Positions 45,452-52,394 of a DNA stretch of 56,145 nucleotides are shown here, piece after piece. Below the pieces are notes generated by a model. The model was not told where the DNA came from and made no database searches. It was given only the letters and a program-made list of their open reading frames with translations. Source of the DNA: JBBQNY01 sp038255255. GTDB lineage: Bacteria > Pseudomonadota > Gammaproteobacteria > Xanthomonadales > Ahniellaceae. Location: positions 1 to 56,145 of the forward strand of contig JBBSLL010000019.1 of NCBI GenBank assembly GCA_038255255.1. Direction: 5' to 3'. Made by a program: the position numbers and the translations under genes. Every line of letters begins with the position of its first letter. Position 1 is the stretch's first letter.

Positions 45452-45889
45452 TTATTTTGCGCTTGGCGTAGAGCGGAAGGCTCGATGTGCTGGGTTCCCC
45501 GTTTCCAGCGATCGCCCGTGCAATTCCAGCCACGCATGCGCGTCAAGGACGACGCCACCTTCGCGAACGCCAAGGCGCAACTTTGGGTCCAGTCCTCGCC
45601 TGCGGAGTAGCCAATACACCAATAGGGATTGCCGCAAGCAGGTGGTCACGATGGGGCCGCGGCGGCCCGCGATTTCAGCGAGCTGGACGAGCCGTTTGGC
45701 GCGCTTCATTTCGCGTTGACTGGGGGCACGGGCAATTGGCAGTGGCGATCGCCTCTCAATCCATCTCTGGGTCGATCGGTAACCGACAACTCGCAGTAAG
45801 GCTCCCACCAGCGGCAGCGCCAACATCAAGGCAGCGAGTGATCTGCGCTCAGTTGCATCCAACTCCAACCAGCGCCGTATCGTCGACAT
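45452..45889 (-). CDS. Lasso peptide B2 leader protease (transglutaminase-like)
   Basis: B2 proteins are cysteine proteases that remove the lasso leader after the conserved Thr-x. The 145-residue protein has the catalytic Cys84 in VTTCLRQSLLVYWLLRRRG, then DPKLRLGV and His118 in DAHAWLELHG. The usual third triad residue (Asp about 12 residues after His) is not there: position 130 is Thr and 129 is Glu. The ATG at 45889 directly abuts the stop of the RRE gene 45890-46186, a canonical B1-B2 pair transcribed opposite to C, A and the tailoring genes. An N-terminal hydrophobic segment (LAALMLALPLVGALLRVVG) may tether it to the membrane. Confidence 0.9.
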   Translation of the reverse strand: MSTIRRWLELDATERRSLAALMLALPLVGALLRVVGYRSTQRWIERRSPLPIARAPSQREMKRAKRLVQLAEIAGRRGPIVTTCLRQSLLVYWLLRRRGLDPKLRLGVREGGVVLDAHAWLELHGRSLETGNPAHRAFRSTPSAK

Positions 45890-46186
45890 TCATCCCACCT
45901 TGACCAGTCCTACCTCGAAAAGACGACCAATTAGCGACATCAGGTCCGAATGGACGGTGGTGGGCGGCGCATCGAATTCGGAGCAGATCGCCTCGTAAAC
46001 AGCTTGCAGCTGCTGGCCTTCGCCGATGAGGGTCCAAACCCTCGTGCCAACGGGGTCCAAGCCAAAATAAAGCTCGCTCGACAGGTCAAGTAGTACCGCT
46101 TCGCCGCCCACTTCCTGGAACAGGACTTCGTCCGAGCGTTGCACCCGGTGTGCTAGCGTTATTGGCGAGTGAAGTGTAGAAACCAT
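45890..46186 (-). CDS. PqqD-family RRE protein (lasso B1), reverse copy
   Basis: The 98-residue protein starts MVSTLHSPITLAHRVQRSDEV. It has the PqqD/B1 hallmark AVLLDLSSELYFGLDPVGTRVW and a C-terminal segment LMSLIGRLFEVGLVKVG. It would bind the precursor's YxxPxLxxxG leader and present it to B2, whose gene follows without a gap. It differs clearly from the forward RRE at 44069, so this is not a recent duplicate. Its start faces the exporter gene across a 63-bp divergent region. Confidence 0.9.
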   Translation of the reverse strand: MVSTLHSPITLAHRVQRSDEVLFQEVGGEAVLLDLSSELYFGLDPVGTRVWTLIGEGQQLQAVYEAICSEFDAPPTTVHSDLMSLIGRLFEVGLVKVG

Positions 46187-46249
46187 GGCGTTGGCAACAT
46201 GCGTCTGGGAAAGGGGCTAAATCGTTCGCATAGGGTACGGGCGGAACTG

Positions 46250-47959
46250 ATGCAAGGTAAAGCGCGAACCCACCCTGCCAGTCAGACTGTTACTGCCAAT
46301 CGCGGCCACGACTATCGGTTTGTGCTCGGGTTGGTGCGGCCGTATCGGGCAGCGCTCGCGCTCGTGCTGGTGCTGATGACAGCGCAAAGTGCAATTTCAC
46401 TGGCAATGCCCTGGCTTGCGGGTCAGTTGTCCCAGAGCATTTTGCAGGGTCGGCCAGTGGTGAACTTGTTCTTCGCCCTGTTCGGTCTGGTGGTTTGCGT
46501 GGCGGCTTTGACTTACCTCGTCGGCGTGCGTCTTCACACGATCTCCACTGGCTTGATCGCCGATGCGGGAGTCCGGGTCTACGATCATCTGCAGACGTTA
46601 CCTTTGCACTGGCACCAGGACCGGCAGCGCGGTGCAGTGTTGTCGCTGCTCACCCAGGACGTCTATCGCCTCGGTCACTTCGTCACCGGGACGCTCACTC
46701 CGTTGCTGCCGCTGCTGCTCACGAGCGCCGGCGCACTCTTCATGTTGTTGAGGATTGAGTCCCGGATCGGGTTCGCGATAGCGGTGCTGGTGCCTACGCT
46801 ATATGTCGGGTTGCGCGTTGTGGGAAGGAAGTTGCGACCCATGGCGACTGCTGCCATCGATGCCTACGCGGGCAAGTCCGCGGCCGCGGAGCAGGGCCTG
46901 GCGATGCTGCCGATCATCAAGGCGTTCTCGGGAGAGCCTGCGGAATCCGAACGATACAAGGCACGTACACTGCACCTGCGCGGCATCGAGCTGCGCCAGG
47001 CGCGACTGCAGGAAATGGTGGGGCCGTCGGTCCGCATCGTCGTTGCTGGATGCGTGCTTGTGCTGTTGTGGCTCAGTAGTCGCAGCGTGCAATCAGGCGC
47101 GATGACCGCGGCCGATCTGGTCAGCCTCATGCTCTACGGGCTGCTCTTGACGCAACCGGTCAGTCAGCTGGCTAACGTCTACGGGCAGGTGCAGACGGCG
47201 CGAGGTACCACGCGACGCCTGCTGGAACTGTTTGAAGAAGCGCCCGAGCCGGACGACGGCGAAATCGCTTTGCCGGCCGCGCGCGGAAACATAAGGTTTG
47301 AAGGGGTGAGCTTCGCCCACCTCGGTCGTGGCCTCGCGCTGGATCACTTGGACCTAGACGTGCGAGCCGGGGAGACTGTCGCGATCACCGGGCCCAACGG
47401 CGCAGGCAAGAGTACGCTCGCGCACCTGCTGTTGCGATTTGCCGATCCGCAGGCCGGGCGTATAACTTTTGATGGTATCGATTTGCGAGAACTGTCTTTG
47501 CGCAGTCTGCGTTCTCACGTGGGCTTAGTGGCGCAGAACGTGCTGCTGTTCAACGCCTCGGTCGCGGACAACATCGCCTACGGTCGGATCGGGGCCACGC
47601 GTGCCGAAATTGAAGCCGCGGCGCATGCGGCGCGGGCTGCCGACTTTGTAGCGGCGTTGCCGCAGGGTTACGACACGGTGATCGGAGACCAGGGGGTCAA
47701 GCTTTCCGGCGGCCAGAAGCAGCGCATCGCACTCGCGCGGGCGTTGCTGAAGGATCCCGCGGTGTTGATCCTCGACGAGGCTACTGCCATGTTCGATCCG
47801 GACGGAGAACGCGAATTCATCGCGGAGTGCCATGCGATGCTGAGTCGGCGCACGGTTCTGCTCATCACGCACCGCCCCGCGAGTCTTGCGCTTGCGGATC
47901 GCATCTTGCGGTTCGAACATGGTCGGTTGACGCAGGTGGAGACGCATCGTGTTGGCTAG
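46250..47959 (+). CDS. ABC exporter for the lasso peptide (D protein)
   Basis: D proteins are half-transporters (TMD plus NBD) that export the mature lasso peptide and give immunity. The 569-residue product has six hydrophobic segments. The ATPase has Walker A GPNGAGKST at 381-389, the Q-loop VAQNVLLFN, signature LSGGQ at 485-489, Walker B VLILDE at 505-510 and a His-loop ITHRP. It has no N-terminal C39 peptidase domain. The ATG at 46250 has GCGGA 5 nt upstream; ATG 46199 and GTG 46169 are alternatives, the latter overlapping the divergent B1 gene. Confidence 0.9.
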   Translation: MQGKARTHPASQTVTANRGHDYRFVLGLVRPYRAALALVLVLMTAQSAISLAMPWLAGQLSQSILQGRPVVNLFFALFGLVVCVAALTYLVGVRLHTISTGLIADAGVRVYDHLQTLPLHWHQDRQRGAVLSLLTQDVYRLGHFVTGTLTPLLPLLLTSAGALFMLLRIESRIGFAIAVLVPTLYVGLRVVGRKLRPMATAAIDAYAGKSAAAEQGLAMLPIIKAFSGEPAESERYKARTLHLRGIELRQARLQEMVGPSVRIVVAGCVLVLLWLSSRSVQSGAMTAADLVSLMLYGLLLTQPVSQLANVYGQVQTARGTTRRLLELFEEAPEPDDGEIALPAARGNIRFEGVSFAHLGRGLALDHLDLDVRAGETVAITGPNGAGKSTLAHLLLRFADPQAGRITFDGIDLRELSLRSLRSHVGLVAQNVLLFNASVADNIAYGRIGATRAEIEAAAHAARAADFVAALPQGYDTVIGDQGVKLSGGQKQRIALARALLKDPAVLILDEATAMFDPDGEREFIAECHAMLSRRTVLLITHRPASLALADRILRFEHGRLTQVETHRVG

Positions 47960-48031
47960 CCCTACCAGGGACCGGCTTACGGCAGGGCCGACGCCATTGC
48001 TGTGCAGGGATTGCCGCTTCGGTGCTGCAAC

Positions 48032-49015
48032 ATGAGCGCGAAAAGCGCCTTGATCCTGGGTGTGTCAGGCCAGGATGGCGCGCTGCTTTCGCGCTTTCTG
48101 CTTGGGCGTGGCTACGACGTGTGCGGCACGTCGCGCGATGCGCGGGCGGACCTGCCCAACCTCGAGCGGATCGGTGTGCGCGATCGGGTGGCGATGCATA
48201 CGTTGGCCACCAATGACCTGCCCGGAATGGTCGGCTTGCTCGAGAAGGTCGCGCCGCACGAAATTTACGCTCTGGCCGGGCAAAGCTCTGTGGGCTTGTC
48301 TTTCGAGCAGCCCGTGGCGACTTTCGAGAGTATCGCGGTCGGCACGCTCAATCTGCTGGAAGCGGTCCGCGTGCTGCGGTTGCCTGCGCGCATTTTCAAC
48401 GCGGGCTCCGGCGAATGTTTCGGCGAGTTGACCGGGCCTGCAGATGAGCAGGCTCCGTTTCGTCCTGGTAGCCCCTACGCGGTGGCCAAGGCGAGCGCCC
48501 ACTGGTCCGTTGCCACGTATCGCGAGGCGTACGGTCTGTTCGCGTGTACGGGCTTCCTGTTCAACCACGAGTCGCCACTCCGACCGGAGCGATTCGTCAC
48601 CCGGAAAATCATTGCGGCCGCCTGCGGGATTGCCGACGGCAGCGGCGCACGTCTAAAGCTCGGGAATACCGGGGTCGTTCGCGACTGGGGCTGGGCGCCC
48701 GAGTATGTGGACGCGATGTGGAGGATGCTGCAACAGGAGCATCCCCGCGACTTCGTGATCGCTACGGGGCGTGCCCACTCGCTGACGGATTTCGTTGCCC
48801 TTGCGTTCGAGGCGGTGGGCCTCGACTGGCGCGAACACGTCGACGTCGACGAGAGCCTGCGTCGGCCGACCGACATCGCCTACAGCGTGGGCGATGCGTC
48901 CAATGCCAGGGCGCAGCTTGGATGGGAAGCCCAACGGGATCTGGCAAGTATCATCGCTGAGATGATCAAGGCGCAGCGAGCCGGCGCATGGTCGACGCAG
49001 CCGGATACGCCGTGA
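48032..49015 (+). CDS. GDP-mannose 4,6-dehydratase-like SDR protein (paralogue)
   Basis: The 327-residue protein has GVSGQDGALL for NADP, FNAGSGECFGEL where GMD has ASTSELYG, and SPYAVAK with the catalytic pair Y149/K153. Glu128 aligns with the GMD catalytic glutamate, and Ser126 with the threonine. RDWGWAPEYVDAMWRML and FVIATGRAHSLTDF also match GMD. It may be a dehydratase with another substrate or act in sequence with the true GMD that follows; a reductase of the RMD type is less likely because the glutamate is kept. The ATG at 48032 is chosen over an upstream TTG or GTG. Confidence 0.8.
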   Translation: MSAKSALILGVSGQDGALLSRFLLGRGYDVCGTSRDARADLPNLERIGVRDRVAMHTLATNDLPGMVGLLEKVAPHEIYALAGQSSVGLSFEQPVATFESIAVGTLNLLEAVRVLRLPARIFNAGSGECFGELTGPADEQAPFRPGSPYAVAKASAHWSVATYREAYGLFACTGFLFNHESPLRPERFVTRKIIAAACGIADGSGARLKLGNTGVVRDWGWAPEYVDAMWRMLQQEHPRDFVIATGRAHSLTDFVALAFEAVGLDWREHVDVDESLRRPTDIAYSVGDASNARAQLGWEAQRDLASIIAEMIKAQRAGAWSTQPDTP

Positions 49016-49091
49016 TGATCCCGCGATCTGCGCGTTCCGCCCATTCAGGATTTACGCCAAACTGGGACTCGTCCTGGAGCTTTGAAAACCC

Positions 49092-50201
49092 GTGAAACGC
49101 GCACTGATTACAGGCATTACCGGACAGGATGGCGCCTATCTCGCCGAGCTCCTGTTGGCCAAGGGCTACGAGGTGCATGGCATCAAGCGCCGGGCGTCGT
49201 CGTTCAATACCGAGCGCATCGACCATCTTTATCTCGATCCGCATGAGTCGGACGGCAGCCTCACGCTGCATTATGGCGATCTGACCGACGCCACCAACCT
49301 CATCCGCATCGTGCAGCTCGTGCAGCCGGACGAGATCTATAACCTGGGAGCGCAGAGCCACGTGGCGGTGTCCTTCGAGTCGCCCGAGTACACGGGCGAC
49401 GTGGACGGACTGGGAGCGCTTCGTTTGTTGGAAGCGATCCGGATTCTTGGCCTCGAGCAGAAGACGCGCTTCTACCAGGCTTCGACCTCGGAGCTGTACG
49501 GCAAAGTGCAGGAGACGCCGCAGTCGGAAACGACGCCTTTCTATCCGCGCTCGCCTTACGGCGTGGCCAAGCTCTACGCCTACTGGATCACGGTCAACTA
49601 TCGCGAGGCCTATGGGCTTTACGCGTGTAACGGGATCCTGTTCAACCACGAGAGCCCGCTGCGCGGCGAAACCTTCGTCACGCGCAAGATCACCCGCGCG
49701 CTGGCACGGATATTCCTCGGCATGCAGCGCAGCCTCTACCTGGGCAACCTCGACGCAAGGCGCGACTGGGGCCACGCCCGCGACTACGTCGAGATGCAGT
49801 GGTTGATGCTGCAGCAGGACCAGGCGGAAGACTTCGTCATCGCCACGGGTGTGCAGCATTCGGTGCGCGATTTCGTGGTGCTGGCTGCGCGCGAGCTCGG
49901 CGTCGAGATCGAATGGCGCGGCTCCGAAGCGGCGGAGCAGGGTTTCGTGCTGAAGGCTCCCGATGATTGCGCGGCGAAGGTAGGGGACAGCATTGTCGCG
50001 ATCGACCCGCGCTACTACCGTCCGGCGGAAGTCGAAACCCTGCTCGGCGATCCCCGCAAGGCCAAGGAAAAACTCGGGTGGGAGCCGCGCATCACGTTCG
50101 AGCAGATGGTGGCCGAGATGATGCAGTCCGACCTCGAGAGTGCACGACGGGATGCGTTGGTCGAAGGTGCAGGCTTCAGGGCCTATCGCCATCGCCAGTA
50201 G
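49092..50201 (+). CDS. gmd: GDP-mannose 4,6-dehydratase
   Basis: GMD converts GDP-D-mannose to GDP-4-keto-6-deoxymannose, the precursor of GDP-fucose, GDP-rhamnose and others. The 369-residue protein starts at GTG 49092 (MKRALITGITGQDGAYLAELL). It has catalytic T132 and E134 (STSELYGKV) and Y156/K160 (SPYGVAK), the same spacing as in E. coli Gmd, plus RDWGHARDYVEMQW. It lies 76 nt after its paralogue. GGAGC upstream is at a somewhat long spacing. It probably feeds a 6-deoxyhexose to the surface polysaccharide. Confidence 0.95.
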   Translation: MKRALITGITGQDGAYLAELLLAKGYEVHGIKRRASSFNTERIDHLYLDPHESDGSLTLHYGDLTDATNLIRIVQLVQPDEIYNLGAQSHVAVSFESPEYTGDVDGLGALRLLEAIRILGLEQKTRFYQASTSELYGKVQETPQSETTPFYPRSPYGVAKLYAYWITVNYREAYGLYACNGILFNHESPLRGETFVTRKITRALARIFLGMQRSLYLGNLDARRDWGHARDYVEMQWLMLQQDQAEDFVIATGVQHSVRDFVVLAARELGVEIEWRGSEAAEQGFVLKAPDDCAAKVGDSIVAIDPRYYRPAEVETLLGDPRKAKEKLGWEPRITFEQMVAEMMQSDLESARRDALVEGAGFRAYRHRQ

Positions 50202-50235
50202 TTCGCAGCTGTCGCCCGGCATCTTGGCGCCCGCG

Positions 50236-50264
50236 TTGACCGGCAAGCGGCGCGTCCGTACACT
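50236..50264 (+). promoter_or_regulatory. Strong promoter of the tRNA-Val/tRNA-Thr unit
   Basis: TTGACC (50236-50241), 17-bp spacer, TACACT (50259-50264), then the GC-rich discriminator GCGCGCCCC. This pattern is typical of stable-RNA promoters under stringent control. It lies 28 bp before tRNA-Val. Confidence 0.65.
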
Positions 50265-50291
50265 GCGCGCCCCTTGCAGACCAACGCATAC

Positions 50292-50366
50292 GGGCGGTTA
50301 GCTCAGCGGTAGAGCACTGCCTTCACACGGCAGGGGTCACAGGTTCAAATCCTGTACCGCCCACCA
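50292..50366 (+). tRNA. tRNA-Val (anticodon CAC)
   Basis: The 75-nt cloverleaf has acceptor GGGCGGT/ACCGCCC, D-arm GCTCAGCGGTAGAGC, anticodon arm CTGCC-TTCACAC-GGCAG with anticodon CAC, TpsiC arm with GGTTCAAATCC, and an encoded CCA. It reads GUG valine codons. Confidence 0.96.
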
Positions 50367-50456
50367 ATAGTTGCGAAGGTGCCTGGGCGAAGCGTCGCCT
50401 GAAGGGCGCCCGTCAAACATCCCGCTCCTGCTATTTTGCTGTTCCAGTGTTTTTGC

Positions 50457-50532
<76 letters not shown>

Positions 50533-50742
50533 CCCTCGTTTGAAGGACCATCCGGAGCGCACGCGAGCCCCGTCGCCGCTCGCCGCGCTGATAACGCTGC
50601 GCTGAACCCCGCTTCCCGTGAAGGGAGCGTGATTGCCTCCGGTTCAGGCCGCTTGCCCGAGACTGAGACCGTACTGCATGGCACGCTGGAAGCGTTGGCA
50701 GACCGTTGCGGCGCCGAGCGCCGCGATTGCTGGAGCCTTCGA

Positions 50743-51420
50743 ATGAGAATCCCCAAAATCCTTGCGGCCATGGCCGTGTTGCTTCTGGCAGGCGGAGTCA
50801 GCGGGCAGGCCTACGCCGACGACTATCGCGATCCGTATCGATACGGGCAGGATCGTTATGAGCCCTACGATCGCTATGCCGACACCCGGTACGCCAACGA
50901 TCGGGGCAGCCGCGGGCGCGTGATCCGGTGCGAATCGGACAACTACCGCTTCCGCGCCTGCGCCACGGGCGGCGCCCACGCGCGCATCGTGCGCCAGATC
51001 AGCCGCGCTGCCTGTGTTGAAGGCCGAAGCTGGGGCAACGACGGTCGTGGCGTCTGGGTCGATCGTGGCTGCAGTGCCGAGTTTGCACTCGTGGATCGCG
51101 GCTATGCGTATCGCGGGGACAACAGGTACCGCGATGATGGTCGATACGACGACCGGCGGAACAGCCGCCGCTACGACGATCGCGCCGGTTACCGTTACGA
51201 CCCGCGTTATGGCAACCAGTCGTACCGTGGCGGTGGACGCCAGATCCGGTGCGAGTCGCGCAATTTCAGTCGCCAGTTCTGCCGCGTGCCAGGTCTTCGG
51301 GCCGCCGATATCGTGCATCAGATCAGCCAGACGCATTGCCAGTTCAACCGCAACTGGGGATACAGCCGAGAAGGCATCTGGGTCAACCGGGGTTGTGCGG
51401 CGCAGTTCGTGATCCGCTGA
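50743..51420 (+). CDS. Exported DUF3011-type protein with two repeats
   Basis: The 225-residue protein has a signal peptide (MRIPKILAAMAVLLLAGGVS, cleavage near AYA-D). An Arg/Tyr/Asp-rich region surrounds two copies of a cysteine-containing module: VIRCESDNYRFRAC...WGNDGRGVWVDRGCSAEF at about 60-107 and QIRCESRNFSRQFC...WGYSREGIWVNRGCAAQF at about 172-222. Each has four cysteines. This is the DUF3011 pattern common in Xanthomonadales; function unknown, periplasmic or secreted. GGAG lies 7 nt before the ATG at 50743. The Tyr/Arg/Asp linkers look like low-complexity expansion. Confidence 0.82.
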   Translation: MRIPKILAAMAVLLLAGGVSGQAYADDYRDPYRYGQDRYEPYDRYADTRYANDRGSRGRVIRCESDNYRFRACATGGAHARIVRQISRAACVEGRSWGNDGRGVWVDRGCSAEFALVDRGYAYRGDNRYRDDGRYDDRRNSRRYDDRAGYRYDPRYGNQSYRGGGRQIRCESRNFSRQFCRVPGLRAADIVHQISQTHCQFNRNWGYSREGIWVNRGCAAQFVIR

Positions 51421-51494
51421 GCGTGCGCAGCTGAGGGTGCGCAGCGCGCATGAACGCTTCGATGACGTAGCAATGCTTCGATGAAGCGACACAG

Positions 51495-51520
51495 GACGCC
51501 CGCATTGCGGGCGTCTTGCT
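51495..51520 (+). terminator. Probable terminator after the DUF3011-type gene
   Basis: GACGCCCGC (51495-51503) pairs perfectly with GCGGGCGTC (51507-51515) around a 3-nt loop, followed by a weak TTGCT tract. It lies 75 nt after the stop. Confidence 0.6.
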
Positions 51521-51543
51521 GTGCGCGATCTGTCGCCGCTTTT

Positions 51544-51754
51544 GTAGAGCCGAGCTGTGCTCGGCTGAGACCTCTTCGCGTATTGGGGGAAGGCAGCGGA
51601 GCACAGCTCCGCTCTACAAGTGCAAGATTTCGCCGACGTAGAGCCGAGCTGTGCTCGGCTGAGACCTCTTCGCGTATTGGGGGAAGGCAGCGGAGCACAG
51701 CTCCGCTCTACAAGTGCAAGATTTCGCCGACGTAGAGCCGAGCTGTGCTCGGCT
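51544..51754. repeat. REP array: two 94-bp tandem units plus a partial third (GTAG-headed palindromes)
   Basis: Each 94-bp unit (51544-51637, 51638-51731) carries a direct REP, GTAG then AGCCGAGC-tgt-GCTCGGCT, and an inverted REP, AGCGGAGC-aca-GCTCCGCT then CTAC. The two units are identical as far as read. A third direct REP at 51732-51754 ends at the RAYT stop side. The GTAG head followed by an imperfectly shared palindrome is the SMAG-type REP design known from Stenotrophomonas. Such pairs form BIME-like hairpins. The array fills most of the 340-bp gap between the DUF3011-type gene and the RAYT gene. Confidence 0.9.
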
Positions 51755-51760
51755 GTAACC

Positions 51761-52204
51761 TCAAGTTAGACCCCAAGCATTCCATGCATGTGGATATTGC
51801 GCCGCATGCTGGACGATACCTGCGCGCACCGGGTTCTCCAGCAGGTAGAGCGCCTGCGACCGCAGGTCATGATCCGCACGGATGCGGTGATCGTAGAACC
51901 CGGGTTGCCAGATGCCGCCATCGCGGCCGGTGCCTCTCCCAACTGCCAGAGCCGATCGGCACTTGAAGGATTGGATCGCCGCACTCAGAAGGCCGGATTG
52001 AAGCTCGAATAACCAGTGCAGGTGGTCCGGCATGAGCACCCAAGCCAAGGTTGCGACATGCCACGCCCGCTCGATTTCGCGCCTGACGACGCCCGCGACT
52101 TCATCGTCGAGAAAGATCCGTTGGCGGTCCCGCGTCACGGTAGTTACCACGTAGTACGCCCCTATCTCGCTTACGCGACCGCGCTGAAGTCGTGGACTTG
52201 CCAT
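51761..52204 (-). CDS. REP-associated tyrosine transposase (RAYT, Y1/TnpA_REP)
   Basis: RAYTs are single-copy HUH-type nucleases thought to mobilise or maintain REP sequences. The 147-residue protein has YYVVTTVTRDRQRIFLDD, the HUH-like metal motif MPDHLHWLFEL (H61, H63), WQPGFYDHRIR, and YLLENPVRAGIV with the candidate nucleophile Tyr120. The start at 52204 (MASPRLQRGRVSEIG) fits the family; an ATG at 52246 adds 14 residues. GTAG-headed REPs flank the gene on both sides, the classic RAYT context, so it is probably domesticated and not a free insertion sequence. Confidence 0.9.
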   Translation of the reverse strand: MASPRLQRGRVSEIGAYYVVTTVTRDRQRIFLDDEVAGVVRREIERAWHVATLAWVLMPDHLHWLFELQSGLLSAAIQSFKCRSALAVGRGTGRDGGIWQPGFYDHRIRADHDLRSQALYLLENPVRAGIVQHAAQYPHAWNAWGLT

Positions 52205-52283
52205 GCGCGGAGCATCGGCGAACACGGGCGAGACGACGTTGGCCATTTGCCGCAGGGAATCGTGCGAAATCCTCGTAGTTGCT

Positions 52284-52375
52284 GTAGAGCCGAGCTGTGC
52301 TCGGCTGAAACGTTGGGAGAGCAGCGGAGCGTAGCTCCGCTCTACAGAGGGCAGCGGAGCGTAGCTCCGCTCTAC
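52284..52375. repeat. REP cluster upstream of the RAYT gene
   Basis: One direct REP (GTAG head at 52284, palindrome to 52306) is followed by two inverted REPs with loop GTA (52323-52345 and 52353-52375), the last two in direct tandem with a 30-bp period. Stems are the same two types as in the array on the other side of the RAYT gene, with altered loops. Confidence 0.88.
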
Positions 52376-52394
52376 AGGAGCTCGCGTGTGGCGA

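Noticed and set aside
50644..51492. A minus-strand frame rich in Ala, Val, Thr and Ile opposite the DUF3011-type gene
   Set aside because: It mirrors the repetitive Arg/Tyr/Asp codons of the forward gene, which has a signal peptide, cysteine modules and a Shine-Dalgarno sequence.
51544..51754. CRISPR-like or coding origin of the 94-bp duplication
   Set aside because: Units are made of paired GTAG-headed palindromes next to a RAYT gene, the known REP/BIME pattern.
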